Assembly: GCF_013340205.1 (NCBI RefSeq)
Contig: NZ_BJTG01000004.1
Coordinates: forward strand, 372,001-436,000
Reading direction: 5' to 3'
Length of the DNA stretch: 64,000 bases
Source: Anaeromyxobacter diazotrophicus
Lineage (GTDB): Bacteria > Myxococcota > Myxococcia > Myxococcales > Anaeromyxobacteraceae
Shown here: positions 10,572 to 20,638 of the stretch, piece by piece
Layout of the letters: every line of letters begins with the position of its first letter
Position numbering within the stretch: position 1 is the first letter of the stretch
Made by a program: the position numbers and the translations under genes
The notes under the pieces: model-generated
Told to the model about the DNA's origin: nothing
What the model saw: only the letters and a program-made list of their open reading frames with translations
The model's database searches: none

Positions 10572-12389
10572 ATGACTTTCACCGAAGCCGCCATCGAGGT
10601 GCTACGGCGCGAGGGAAAGCCGCTCCACTTCAGGAAGATCGCCGAGATCGCGGTGCGTGAGAACCTGCTCGACCACGTCGGGAAGATCCCCGAGGAGGTC
10701 ATGGGCGGGCAGCTCACGACGCACTGCAAGCTCCCGCACGCCGACCGCAAGGTCCTGGCGGTGCAGGCCGGCACCTTCGCCCTGGTGGAGTGGGGCCTCG
10801 ACGAGGATCCCGCCGGCCTCGACAACATGATCGAGGCGCCGCCCGAGGCGGAGCTGCCGTACCGGCCGCGCGAGCGGCACCCGACGCCCTCCCGCGAGAT
10901 CGCCCGCAGCACGGGCCGCGGGGAGGGCCGCGCCCGCCGCCGCGAGGAGGGCGAGGAGCGGCGCGGCCGCCGCTATCCGCCGCCGGCGGAGGTGGCCTAC
11001 GAGATCCTGGCCGGCGCCGACCGGCCGCTCACGCTGTCCGAGGTCGCCTCGCAGGGGGCCGAGCGGCTCCTCATGCCCGACGCGTTCGTGCGCGACACGG
11101 CGGCGCTCGCCGCGGCGCTGGCGGAGGACAACCGCCGCCGCGACGCGGCCGGGCGGCGCCCGCTCTTCGCCGTCGACGGGGAGCAGGTGTCCTTGGCCGC
11201 GCAGCCCGAGCCGGGCGAGCGCGCGGCGCAGCCCATGGCGGCGGCCGCCGCCCGGCCCGCCTCGGCGACCGAGCTGCGCAAGGCGGCGCTGGGCGCGCTG
11301 CGCCGGCGGCTCCGCGAGTGCGACGCGCCGACGCTGGAGCACGTGGTGGCTGCGCTCCTCGAGCGCATGGGCCTCCGCGAGCTCAAGGTCGCGAAGCGCG
11401 GCCGCGATCACGTGGTCTACACCGGCCGGCGCAAGCTCGGGCTGCTCGAGGTGCGCCACTGCGTGCGCATCCTGCGCAGCGGCGACCCCGGCCGCCGCGA
11501 GGTGACCGAGGTCCGCCGCGACGTCGGCAACTACGGCGCGCAGGTCGGGGTGGTGGTGTCGGCCGGCGAGCCGGCGCGCGAGGCGCGCGGCGAGGCCACG
11601 GCGGCGGGGCAGCTGCCGGTGCTGCTCCTGTGCGGCGAGGCGCTGGCCGAGGCGCTCTCCGAGCACGAGGTCGGGTGCCGGCCGATCGTGGTCCCCGAGG
11701 TGGACGAGGCGTTCTTCCGGACCGCCGCGGAGGCGGCGCAGACGGAGGAGGCCGCCCGGCGCGCGCGCCGCGAGGAGCGCGACCGCAGGGAGGGCCGCGA
11801 GGGGCGGGAAGGCCGGGAGGAGCGCGACCGCCGCGACGGGCGCGAAGGCCGCGAGGAGCGCGGGGAGCGCGAGGAGCGCGAGCCGCCCGCCGCCGCCGAG
11901 CCCGCCGAGCGCGAGGTCTCCGCCGAGCGCGAGGTGCCGGCCACCCGAGCGCCGGCCGCGGCGCGGGGAGAGGCCCCCGCCACCCCGGCGCTGGAGGTCT
12001 CCATCGAGCGCGCCCCGGCCGCCGCGAGCGCCCTCGGCGAGCCCGAGGGCGACGAGGAGGAGGAGGGGGACGAGGAGGGCGCCGAGGAGGCGGCCGCTCC
12101 GGCCGGCGCGGCGAGCCCCGAGGGCGAGCGCACCGGCGAGGGGCGGCGCCGCCGCCGCCGGCGCCGCCGGCGTGGGGGACGCGGCCGCAACCGCGAGGCG
12201 GGCGCCGCGGCGTCCGGCCCCGGCGGCGCTCCCGCCGCCGCCTCGAACGAGCCGACCGCGGGGAGCGCCGAGCCGCCGCCCGAGGTGGGCGCGGCCCCGG
12301 CCATGCCGGCCCCGGCGGCCGCCGAGCCCTCCGCGCCCGCGCCGTCGGCCGCGCCGCCTCCGGACGCGCCGGAGGGAGGCGAAGGCTGA
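10572..12389 (+). CDS. HARE-HTH protein with degenerate Mrr-like domain and Arg-rich tail
   Basis: 605 residues. About 1-75 form a HARE-HTH winged helix (TFTEAAIEVLRREGKPLHFRKIAEIA). About 135-210 look like a second, weaker winged helix (AYEILAGADRPLTLSEVA). About 235-375 match the Mrr/restriction-endonuclease fold: LEHVVAALLERMGL, then GRDHVVYTG, LLEVRHCVRI and VGVVVSAG. The usual catalytic (D/E)xK or QxK is EVR here, so nuclease activity is doubtful. About 390-605 are low-complexity: alternating Glu/Arg repeats, Ala/Pro/Glu, then a near-uninterrupted Arg run (12149-12185) as in RNA- or DNA-binding tails. A GGGAAGA ribosome site precedes the ATG. HARE-HTH domains are associated with chromatin or DNA-modification proteins; function is inferred only. 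Confidence 0.75.
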   Translation: MTFTEAAIEVLRREGKPLHFRKIAEIAVRENLLDHVGKIPEEVMGGQLTTHCKLPHADRKVLAVQAGTFALVEWGLDEDPAGLDNMIEAPPEAELPYRPRERHPTPSREIARSTGRGEGRARRREEGEERRGRRYPPPAEVAYEILAGADRPLTLSEVASQGAERLLMPDAFVRDTAALAAALAEDNRRRDAAGRRPLFAVDGEQVSLAAQPEPGERAAQPMAAAAARPASATELRKAALGALRRRLRECDAPTLEHVVAALLERMGLRELKVAKRGRDHVVYTGRRKLGLLEVRHCVRILRSGDPGRREVTEVRRDVGNYGAQVGVVVSAGEPAREARGEATAAGQLPVLLLCGEALAEALSEHEVGCRPIVVPEVDEAFFRTAAEAAQTEEAARRARREERDRREGREGREGREERDRRDGREGREERGEREEREPPAAAEPAEREVSAEREVPATRAPAAARGEAPATPALEVSIERAPAAASALGEPEGDEEEEGDEEGAEEAAAPAGAASPEGERTGEGRRRRRRRRRRGGRGRNREAGAAASGPGGAPAAASNEPTAGSAEPPPEVGAAPAMPAPAAAEPSAPAPSAAPPPDAPEGGEG

Positions 12390-13264
12390 AGGTCCAAGCC
12401 CCGCTCGCTCTGCTGACCCTGGCGCTGGCCGCTTGCCACGCTCCGCCGCGGTACGCGGTGGAGCGGGTGGTGGTCTCGGGGTCCGAGGCGGCGCAGCTGC
12501 TCGAGTCGGCGGGCGTGGCGCCGGACCGGCTGGCCGAGGCGGCCCGGCGCGGCCTGGCCGCGGCGCCCGGCTTCGCCGTGGGCCCCGCCCGCGACGGCGA
12601 CCGGCGGCTGCTGGTCCAGCTCACGGTGGAGCGCGCCGAGGCGTTCGGCGGCGGGCCGGGCGCGGGGGCGGTGGCGCAGGTCGCCGTGTCCCTCGAGCTG
12701 ACCTCGGCCGACGGCGAGCCGTCCCGGCGCGAGGCGGGCGCCGCCGCCGAGCCGCTGTCCGACGGCCCCGCGGCCCTGCGGGTGGCGCTGGAGCGCGCCG
12801 CGACGGCCGCGGTCGACAAGGCGGTGGCGGGGGTGGCGCTCCAGCTCGGCGCCGAGCGCAAGAGCTCGCCGGAGCTGGTGCGCGACCTCACCTCGCCGGA
12901 CGCCCCGGTGCGCGATCGGGCGGTGCGGACGCTGGCGGACCGCGGCGCGCGCGAAGCGGTCCCCGCCCTCATCGAGCGCCTGCACGACTCCGACCCGGCG
13001 GTGGTCGAGCGCGCCATCGGCGCGCTGGCCCAGCTCCACGACCCCCGGGCCGCCGCGCCGCTCATCGCGCTGGCGCGCCACCGGGACGGCGCCTACGTCG
13101 CGCAGCTGGCGCGCCTGCTCGGCGACGTGGGCGGGCCGGACGCGCGCGCCTGGCTCCTCACCATGTCCTCCGGCCACCCGGACGACGCCGTCCGCGGCGC
13201 GGCGCGCGCGGCCCTCGCCGAGCTGTCGGAGCGCGAGCGACAGGCGCGGGCCGATCCCAGGTAA
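12386..13264 (+). CDS. HEAT-repeat lipoprotein, probable CTG start
   Basis: 292-residue exported protein. A lipoprotein signal (KVQAPLALLTLALAAC, lipobox LAAC) begins immediately after a CTG codon that overlaps the preceding stop as CTGA; no ATG, GTG or TTG lies upstream in frame near the signal, and the next GTG (12458) would destroy it. I therefore choose CTG at 12386, with GGAGGGAGGCGAAGG upstream. The C-terminal third has HEAT-like repeats (SPDAPVRDRAVRTLADRGAREAVPALIERL, then a second and third unit), suggesting protein contacts in the periplasm. Function unknown. Confidence 0.68.
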   Translation: MKVQAPLALLTLALAACHAPPRYAVERVVVSGSEAAQLLESAGVAPDRLAEAARRGLAAAPGFAVGPARDGDRRLLVQLTVERAEAFGGGPGAGAVAQVAVSLELTSADGEPSRREAGAAAEPLSDGPAALRVALERAATAAVDKAVAGVALQLGAERKSSPELVRDLTSPDAPVRDRAVRTLADRGAREAVPALIERLHDSDPAVVERAIGALAQLHDPRAAAPLIALARHRDGAYVAQLARLLGDVGGPDARAWLLTMSSGHPDDAVRGAARAALAELSERERQARADPR

Positions 13265-13273
13265 GATGCGCCC

Positions 13274-13849
13274 GTGAACCGCTCGCTCGCCATCCTCGCG
13301 CTCGCTGCCGGCCTCGCCTGCGCGCACGCCCCGGCCGGCCCCCAGGCGCCCGCGCCCGGGCCGGGGCCCGCCGACTACTTCCCGCTCGCGGTGGGCAACG
13401 CCTGGACCTACCGCGACCGCTCGCCCCAGCAGCCGGACGCCGTGCAGCGCACCGTCCGCATCGTCCAGCGCGATCGCGACGGCTACTTCGTGGACGATCA
13501 GCGCGGCGCCCTGCGCGCCGACGCCGACTGCCTCCACGACCGGGCGCGGCGGCTCCTCTGCAAGCCGTTCGCGCCGGGGGCGACCTGGTCCTCCGTGGTC
13601 GGCCCCTCCACCACCGAGCGGTACGAGATCGCCGGCGTGAACGAGACGGTGGCGGTCCCGGCGGGCACGTTCCAGGGGTGCGTGCGGGTCCGCGCCCGGG
13701 TGCGCGGCGGCGGGGTGGAGCAGGTGGCCGAGCAGAGCTACGCGCCTGGCGTGGGGCTGGTCCGGCTGGAGACGTTCGTGGTGGTGAACGGGGTGGCGCG
13801 CCCCCAGGTGCGCGGCGAGCTCGAGTCCTATCGGCTGACGGGGAGGTAG
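13274..13849 (+). CDS. lipoprotein of unknown function
   Basis: 191 residues from a GTG at 13274, nine bases after the HEAT-lipoprotein stop, so the two are likely one operon. The N-terminus is a lipoprotein signal (LAILALAAGLAC). The mature part has the pattern FPLAVGNAWTYRD, which recurs in small secreted or lipid-anchored proteins of many bacteria, and alternating beta-strand-like segments. Two Cys (about residues 82 and 92) might form a disulfide. No enzyme motif seen. Confidence 0.75.
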   Translation: MNRSLAILALAAGLACAHAPAGPQAPAPGPGPADYFPLAVGNAWTYRDRSPQQPDAVQRTVRIVQRDRDGYFVDDQRGALRADADCLHDRARRLLCKPFAPGATWSSVVGPSTTERYEIAGVNETVAVPAGTFQGCVRVRARVRGGGVEQVAEQSYAPGVGLVRLETFVVVNGVARPQVRGELESYRLTGR

Positions 13850-13855
13850 CGGTCC

Positions 13856-15169
13856 ATGCGTGAGGTGGGCATCGGGGTGGCGGGCTTCGGCACGGTGGGG
13901 GGCGGGGTGCTCTCCATCCTGAGGCGCCACCAGCGCGAGATCGAGGCGCGCCTCGGGGCGCGCATCGCCGTGCGCAAGGTGGCGCTGCGGGATCTGGAGA
14001 AGGATCGCCCGATCGAGGTCGACCCGGCGGTGCTGACCACCCGCACCCAGGACCTCCTCGACGACCCGCGCATCGAGGTGGTGGTGGAGCTCATCGGCGG
14101 CACCGGCGAGGCCTTCGAGCTGGTGAAGGGCGCGCTCGAGCGCGGCAAGCACGTCGTCACCGCCAACAAGGCGCTGCTCGCCACGCGCGGCGAGGAGCTG
14201 TTCCGGATCGCCGCCGACAAGGGCGTGGACGTCTACTACGAGGGGGCGGTCTGCGGCGGCGTGCCGGTGATCCGCACGCTGCGCGAGGCGCTCGCCTCCG
14301 ACCGCATCACCTCCCTGCACGGCATCGTGAACGGCACGACCAACTACATCCTCTCCGCCATGGCCGAGCAGGGCGAGCCGCTCGCCAAGGCGCTCGCCGA
14401 GGCGCAGCGGCTCGGGTTCGCCGAGGCCGACCCGACGCTCGACGTCTCGGGCGGAGACGCGGCGCAGAAGCTCTGCGTCCTGGCGCAGCTCGCCTTCGGG
14501 GTGCGGGTGCGGCCCGAGGAGGTCCTCACCGAGGGCATCCTCGGGCTCGAGCCGGAGGACTTCGCCTGGGGGCAGAAGTTCGGGTACGCGCTCAAGCTGC
14601 TGGCCGTGGCGCGCCGGGTCGAGACCGACGGCGGCGGCGAGGACCTCGTCGAGGCGCGCGTCCACCCGGCCTTCATCCCGGCCGGCTCGCTGCTGGCGCG
14701 GGTCCGCGGCGCGTTCAACGCCGTGCTGCTCCGCTCCGACGCGCTCGGCCCCTCGCTCCTCTTCGGGCAGGGGGCCGGGGCCATGCCCACCGGCAGCGCG
14801 GTCGTCTCGGACATCATCGACCTCTCGCGCAACATCCTGGCCGGCAGCCCGGGCCGCGTCCCGCTGCCGCCCGCCGAGTCGCCCGTGCAGCTGCGGCCGC
14901 ACGCCGAGATCCGGTGCGGCTACTACCTGCGCTTCACGGTGAAGGACGTGCCGGGCGTGCTGGCCCGCATCGCCACCACCCTGGCGCGGCGCCACATCTC
15001 CATCGCCGCCGTGCAGCAGCACGAGCAGAGCGAGGAGGGCGGCGCGGTGCCGCTCGTCATCGTCTCGCACCGCGCGCGCGAGGCGGACGTCCAGGCGGCC
15101 ATCGCCGAGGTGGACGCCTACGACACCACCGAGGCCAAGACGCGCCTCATCCGCATCGAGTCGGTGTAG
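13856..15169 (+). CDS. hom: homoserine dehydrogenase
   Basis: NAD(P)-dependent reduction of aspartate semialdehyde to homoserine, toward threonine, methionine and isoleucine. 437 residues: nucleotide fold 1-130 (GVAGFGTVGGGVL, VVTANKALLA), catalytic domain with YYEGAVCGGVPVIRTLRE, IVNGTTNYIL and the signature AEADPTLDVSGGDAAQKL, and a C-terminal ACT domain (about 355-437: FTVKDVPGVLARIATTLA) that normally mediates threonine feedback. The ATG is six bases after the previous stop. Length and motif order are complete. Confidence 0.96.
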   Translation: MREVGIGVAGFGTVGGGVLSILRRHQREIEARLGARIAVRKVALRDLEKDRPIEVDPAVLTTRTQDLLDDPRIEVVVELIGGTGEAFELVKGALERGKHVVTANKALLATRGEELFRIAADKGVDVYYEGAVCGGVPVIRTLREALASDRITSLHGIVNGTTNYILSAMAEQGEPLAKALAEAQRLGFAEADPTLDVSGGDAAQKLCVLAQLAFGVRVRPEEVLTEGILGLEPEDFAWGQKFGYALKLLAVARRVETDGGGEDLVEARVHPAFIPAGSLLARVRGAFNAVLLRSDALGPSLLFGQGAGAMPTGSAVVSDIIDLSRNILAGSPGRVPLPPAESPVQLRPHAEIRCGYYLRFTVKDVPGVLARIATTLARRHISIAAVQQHEQSEEGGAVPLVIVSHRAREADVQAAIAEVDAYDTTEAKTRLIRIESV

Positions 15170-15190
15170 CGGGGGCCTCCCTTGGTCGCG

Positions 15191-15592
15191 ATGCAGCTGC
15201 GCGTCATCTACGGCGACACCGACCAGATGGGCGTCGTCTACTACGCGAACTACCTCCGCTTCTTCGAGGCCTCGCGCAACGAGTTCATCCGCGCCAAGGG
15301 GCTGCGCTACCGCGACTTCGAGGAGCGCTACGGCCTCATGCTGCCGGTGGTGGAGGCGTCGGTGCAGTACCGCCAGCCCGCCCGCTACGACGACCTCCTC
15401 ACGATCGAGGCCACGCTCTCCGAGGCGCGGCGCGCCTCGGCGCGGTTCGACTACCGGGTGCTGCGCGAGGGCGAGCTGCTCGCCACCGGGCACACGGTCC
15501 ACGCCTGCGTGGACCCCGGCGGCAAGGTCCGCCGCATGCCGCCCGAGCTCCTGGCGCGCCTCGGCGCCGGCGAGCCGGCCGGCGCGGCTTAG
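15191..15592 (+). CDS. acyl-CoA thioesterase, YbgC/FadM family (hotdog fold)
   Basis: 133 residues. The 4-hydroxybenzoyl-CoA thioesterase-type active site is clear: GDTDQMGVVYYANYLRFFEASR with the catalytic Asp. The rest (YRQPARYDDLLTIEATL, LREGELLATGHTVHACVD) follows the hotdog fold to the end. Start: ATG at 15191 is chosen; an in-frame TTG at 15182 would add three residues and neither has a convincing ribosome site. Such enzymes hydrolyse short or aromatic acyl-CoA and in some bacteria act with the Tol-Pal system, but no tol genes are visible here. Confidence 0.88.
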   Translation: MQLRVIYGDTDQMGVVYYANYLRFFEASRNEFIRAKGLRYRDFEERYGLMLPVVEASVQYRQPARYDDLLTIEATLSEARRASARFDYRVLREGELLATGHTVHACVDPGGKVRRMPPELLARLGAGEPAGAA

Positions 15593-15612
15593 CTTCGAGA
15601 GGAGAGGATTCC

Positions 15613-16056
15613 ATGGCCGGCACCACCCAGGAGATCGTCATCGCGGCCCCCCCGGAGCGGGTCTTCGACGTCATCGCGGACTACCAGCGCTACCCCGAGT
15701 TCGTCCCGGCCGTCAGGTCCTGCCGCCCGCGGCGGCAGGGGAGCGTGGTCGAGGTCGACTTCGAGGTCGACCTGGGCGTGAAGCGCATCCACTACACGCT
15801 GCGGCACGTGGAGGAGCGGCCGCGCACCGTGAGCTGGTCGCTCGTCGCGAGCGACTGGATGAAGCTCTCGAACGGGGCCTGGCGGCTCGAGGCCCAGCCC
15901 GGCGACCGGACGCGCGCGCTCTACACGGTCGAGGTCCAGATCGCGAAGCCGCCGCTCATCCCCCAGAAGCTGGTGGACCGCGTCACCGACGAGCTCACCC
16001 GCGTGCAGCTCCCGCGGACGCTCGCGGCGTTCAAGCAGCGCGCCGAGCAGGCGTGA
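15613..16056 (+). CDS. SRPBCC/COQ10-like (START-type) protein
   Basis: 147 residues from ATG at 15613 behind GAGAGGA, 20 bases after the thioesterase gene. The N-terminal EIVIAAPPERVFDVIADYQRYPEFVPAVRSC is the hallmark of the polyketide-cyclase/COQ10 lipid-binding family (RatA, Coq10-like). The fold binds hydrophobic ligands in a helix-grip pocket. Cytosolic, no signal. Ligand unknown; quinone or lipid binding is a family-based guess. Confidence 0.85.
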   Translation: MAGTTQEIVIAAPPERVFDVIADYQRYPEFVPAVRSCRPRRQGSVVEVDFEVDLGVKRIHYTLRHVEERPRTVSWSLVASDWMKLSNGAWRLEAQPGDRTRALYTVEVQIAKPPLIPQKLVDRVTDELTRVQLPRTLAAFKQRAEQA

Positions 16057-16234
16057 GCGTTCCTTACACGGACCGCTGGCCCCCGCCTGTCCCGCCGTTG
16101 CCAAACGGGTAGGGCCGAGGGAGACTCCCGCCCAGGTCGCGCGCGCTGGCGCCGCAGCGGAGCGCGATTTAAGTGGAAAGGGAACGACGCCGGCGCGGAG
16201 CCGGCCCGGCGAGGACGCGGGGAACTCGAGCACC

Positions 16235-16411
16235 ATGCTGGACGCCTTCATCATCGAGGAGATCAAGCGGCAGGAGCGCGAACGCGCCGCCGACGATCGC
16301 CCGGTCGTCCAGCTCCCGGTCCCGGAGCCGCCCGCTCCTGCGCACCACGACGACGACCGGCCCGGAGACGGCGGGGGCGGCGGCGTGGTGATCATCGACT
16401 ACGCGGGTTGA
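16235..16411 (+). CDS. 58-residue conserved-looking small protein
   Basis: ATG at 16235 with GGGGAACTCGAG upstream, TGA at 16409. The protein begins MLDAFIIEEIKRQERER, continues with a Pro-rich middle (VVQLPVPEPPAPA), an acidic/Gly patch, and ends GVVIIDYAG. Amphipathic charged start, proline linker and short hydrophobic end are a very regular architecture, and I recall similarly organised small proteins (MLDAFIIEEI... ending V-I-D) from other deltaproteobacteria, though I cannot verify this. It lies alone between the SRPBCC gene and enolase. Function unknown. Confidence 0.7.
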   Translation: MLDAFIIEEIKRQERERAADDRPVVQLPVPEPPAPAHHDDDRPGDGGGGGVVIIDYAG

Positions 16412-16497
16412 AGCCTCCCCGGTGGGCTCGCCCCGCCTCGGCTCCCTCGTCGCGGGCGCCCGCTCGTGCGGCGCCGCGCGGCCGGCGGTGAAATCCG

Positions 16498-16526
16498 TTG
16501 ACGCGCGGTGGCCCCTTCGCCACAGT
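16498..16526 (+). promoter_or_regulatory. sigma-70-type promoter for enolase
   Basis: TTGACG, 17 bases, CACAGT, ending 52 bases before the eno ATG. The -35 is strong and the -10 weak. Confidence 0.45.
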
Positions 16527-16572
16527 CGGCACGCACCGCACCCACACCCCCCGACCACCGAGAGGAGCCTGA

Positions 16573-17868
<1,296 letters not shown>

Positions 17869-17944
17869 GATCGCGGGAGCGGGAACCGGGCCGGAGCGCG
17901 GTGGCCGACCCCGCGCCCCGCCTCACCCGTGAGGATGCGGCGCA

Positions 17945-19388
<1,444 letters not shown>

Positions 19389-19463
19389 CGGGCGAGGGGC
19401 GCCCCTCACTCCGACGGTCGATCGTCGCAGAGCTGCCCCGCCCGGCCTCGCGAAACGCTGCCA

Positions 19464-19703
19464 GCGGTTCCGAGCGGGCGGCGGGGTGGCCCTCCGGCGT
19501 CGCTCCGGACGACCTACCGGGTTCGTACGGCGGCCGGGCCAGAAACGCGCGGAGGCCGGGCAACGCATCGTGCCGCGCCGACACGGCGCCCGAGGTCCGC
19601 GCGCCGGCGCGGCACCGGCGTTGCTGACGGCAGTACGGCGGGCGGGAGTCTCACGCAGGTCGACCTCCGCTCCTTCGGAGGGCCGCCCCGCCGCCCGCTG
19701 GCG
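19464..19703 (+). repeat. inverted duplication, copy A
   Basis: Shares collinear blocks with copy B at 19879-20122 on the opposite strand: GCGGTTCCGAGC (19464), GGTGGCCCTCCGGCG (19485), GCATCGTGCCGCGCCG (19565), CGCCGGCGCGGCACCGGCG (about 19602) and TCACGCAGGTCG (19651). Block spacing is 80 and 86 bases here against 80 and 84 in copy B. Between the blocks the copies differ by many substitutions and small indels. Confidence 0.7.
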
Positions 19704-19878
19704 GGCGTTGCCGTCCGCAGGTCGGGGTCGCTCTCGTCACTGTTGCGGTCGAGGTCGCCAGGGGCCCTGCTCACCTCGACGCCCACGTTCTCCGTGGCGT
19801 ACCGCAGGGCGGGGAGCCACTCCCGGCACGCTGCATCTCGCCTCACACGAGCGCCCCCCCCCGCTCGCGCGGACGGCC

Positions 19879-20122
19879 CCGTCCGCCGCGGGGCGGCAGG
19901 GTGGCCCTCCGCCGGAGCGCAGGCCGACCTGCGTGAGGATCCGCTCGATCGACGGGCGCTGCACCGCCGGTGCCGCGCCGGCGCGCGTTCCCCGAGCGCC
20001 TCGGCGGCGCGGCACGATGCGGTGCAAGCCGTCGAGCGTTTCTCGAACGGTGGCCGGATCTGATCGGCAGGTCGTTGCCGAGCACCGCCGGAGGGCCACC
20101 AGGACGCCCTGCTCGGAACCGC
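19879..20122 (-). repeat. inverted duplication, copy B
   Basis: Reverse-strand counterpart of copy A, separated from it by about 175 bases. Read on the minus strand it starts near 20122 (GCGGTTCCGAGC) and runs through GGTGGCCCTCCGGCG (20100-20086), GCATCGTGCCGCGCCG (20020-20005) and TCACGCAGGTCG (19936-19925). In one frame it encodes PSIERILTQVGLRS, faintly like the C-terminal part of IS91-type transposases; this resemblance is weak and should not be trusted alone. Confidence 0.7.
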
Positions 20123-20168
20123 CCCGCGTGCGGAGCCAGCGTACGCAGCCCGCGTACGAACCGCGAAT

Positions 20169-20189
20169 CGACGGCGGGCCCCGCCGTCG
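20169..20189 (-). terminator. GC hairpin directly after the rhodanese gene
   Basis: Perfect 9-bp stem CGACGGCGG/CCGCCGTCG with a 3-nt loop, beginning one base after the rhodanese stop. There is no T-tract, so it is a possible 3' end or RNA-stabilising hairpin rather than a classical terminator. Confidence 0.35.
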
Positions 20190-20190
20190 G

Positions 20191-20589
20191 TCAGGCGCCG
20201 CCCTTCACCACCGGCCTGCCCTGCTTCACCCAGCCGGTGATCCCGTCGGTCATGACGAACAGGCGCGTGTAGCCGAGCTTCGCCGCCTCACGGGCGGCGC
20301 CATGGCTCGCCATTCACTTGGGGCCGGAGCAGTAGAAGACGAGCCGCGTCGCCTTGTCCGTGGGCAGGAGGGTGTCGAGCGGGCGGTTGCCGACGTGCAC
20401 GGCGCCCGGGAGGTGGTACCGCTCCCACAGCTCGTCGATGTTGACGTCGTAGACCTTCACGTCCTTCGCCTTCATCATCCGCTCCACCTGCGCGGCGCTC
20501 ACGAGCTGGAACGGCTCGCTGGCGCGGGGCAGGGAGGGGAGGGCGAGGGCCGCCAGCGCGAGCGCGGCGGCGAGGCGGAAGCGGATCAT
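20191..20589 (-). CDS. periplasmic rhodanese-like protein, candidate selenoprotein (in-frame UGA at codon 92)
   Basis: Reading from ATG 20589 (AGGAGAAG eight bases upstream) gives a signal peptide (IRFRLAAALALAALALPSLPRA), then a rhodanese domain: VYDVNIDELWERYHLPGAVHVGN and the active-site loop LVFYCSGPK with catalytic Cys87. Codon 92 is TGA (20316-20314). The same frame then continues for 40 residues of good rhodanese sequence (MASHGAAREAAKLGYTRLF, DGITGWVKQGRPV) to a TGA at 20193-20191. Periplasmic rhodaneses usually have Cys at this spot (FYCxxPKC). A SECIS-like hairpin follows and a tRNA-Sec gene is in the window. Total 132 residues with Sec. It is 49 bases downstream of moaA on the same strand. 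Alternative: a recent TGC-to-TGA nonsense mutation leaving a 91-residue stump. Confidence 0.72.
20274..20309 (-). promoter_or_regulatory. candidate bacterial SECIS element
   Basis: Starting four bases after the UGA on the minus strand: lower stem CGAGC/GCTCG (5 bp), internal loop CATGG versus AA, upper stem CGCCGCC/GGCGGCG (7 bp, perfect), apical loop CGUGA. The apical loop begins 21 bases after the UGA and has G at its second position followed by U. The published bacterial SECIS model asks for a short apical loop with a G among the first two bases, about 16-37 bases from the UGA, so this fits. Confidence 0.6.
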
Positions 20590-20638
20590 GCGTCTTCTCC
20601 TGTGCAGCACGGCTCGAAGGTCCTGGCCCGCCAGGGCG

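Larger units (their letters stand above)
19389..20190. other. gene-free region with an inverted duplication
   Basis: No frame here looks like a real protein on either strand: candidate frames are Arg/Ala/Gly-rich and lack family motifs. Just after thiC is a 14-base palindrome (19394-19407, GAGGGGC/GCCCCTC). The rest is dominated by two inverted, diverged copies of a ~240 bp sequence described separately. It may be a decayed mobile element. Confidence 0.6.

Noticed and set aside
11531-15502. A 1323-codon open frame on the minus strand
   Set aside because: Same reason: low-complexity antisense shadow of the HARE-HTH, lipoprotein, hom and thioesterase genes.
20314-20610. Short rhodanese-like frame ending at the UGA, as a complete truncated gene
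   Set aside because: The same frame continues in well-kept rhodanese sequence after the UGA. A hairpin fitting SECIS rules follows, and a tRNA-Sec gene exists, so read-through is a better model, though not proven.
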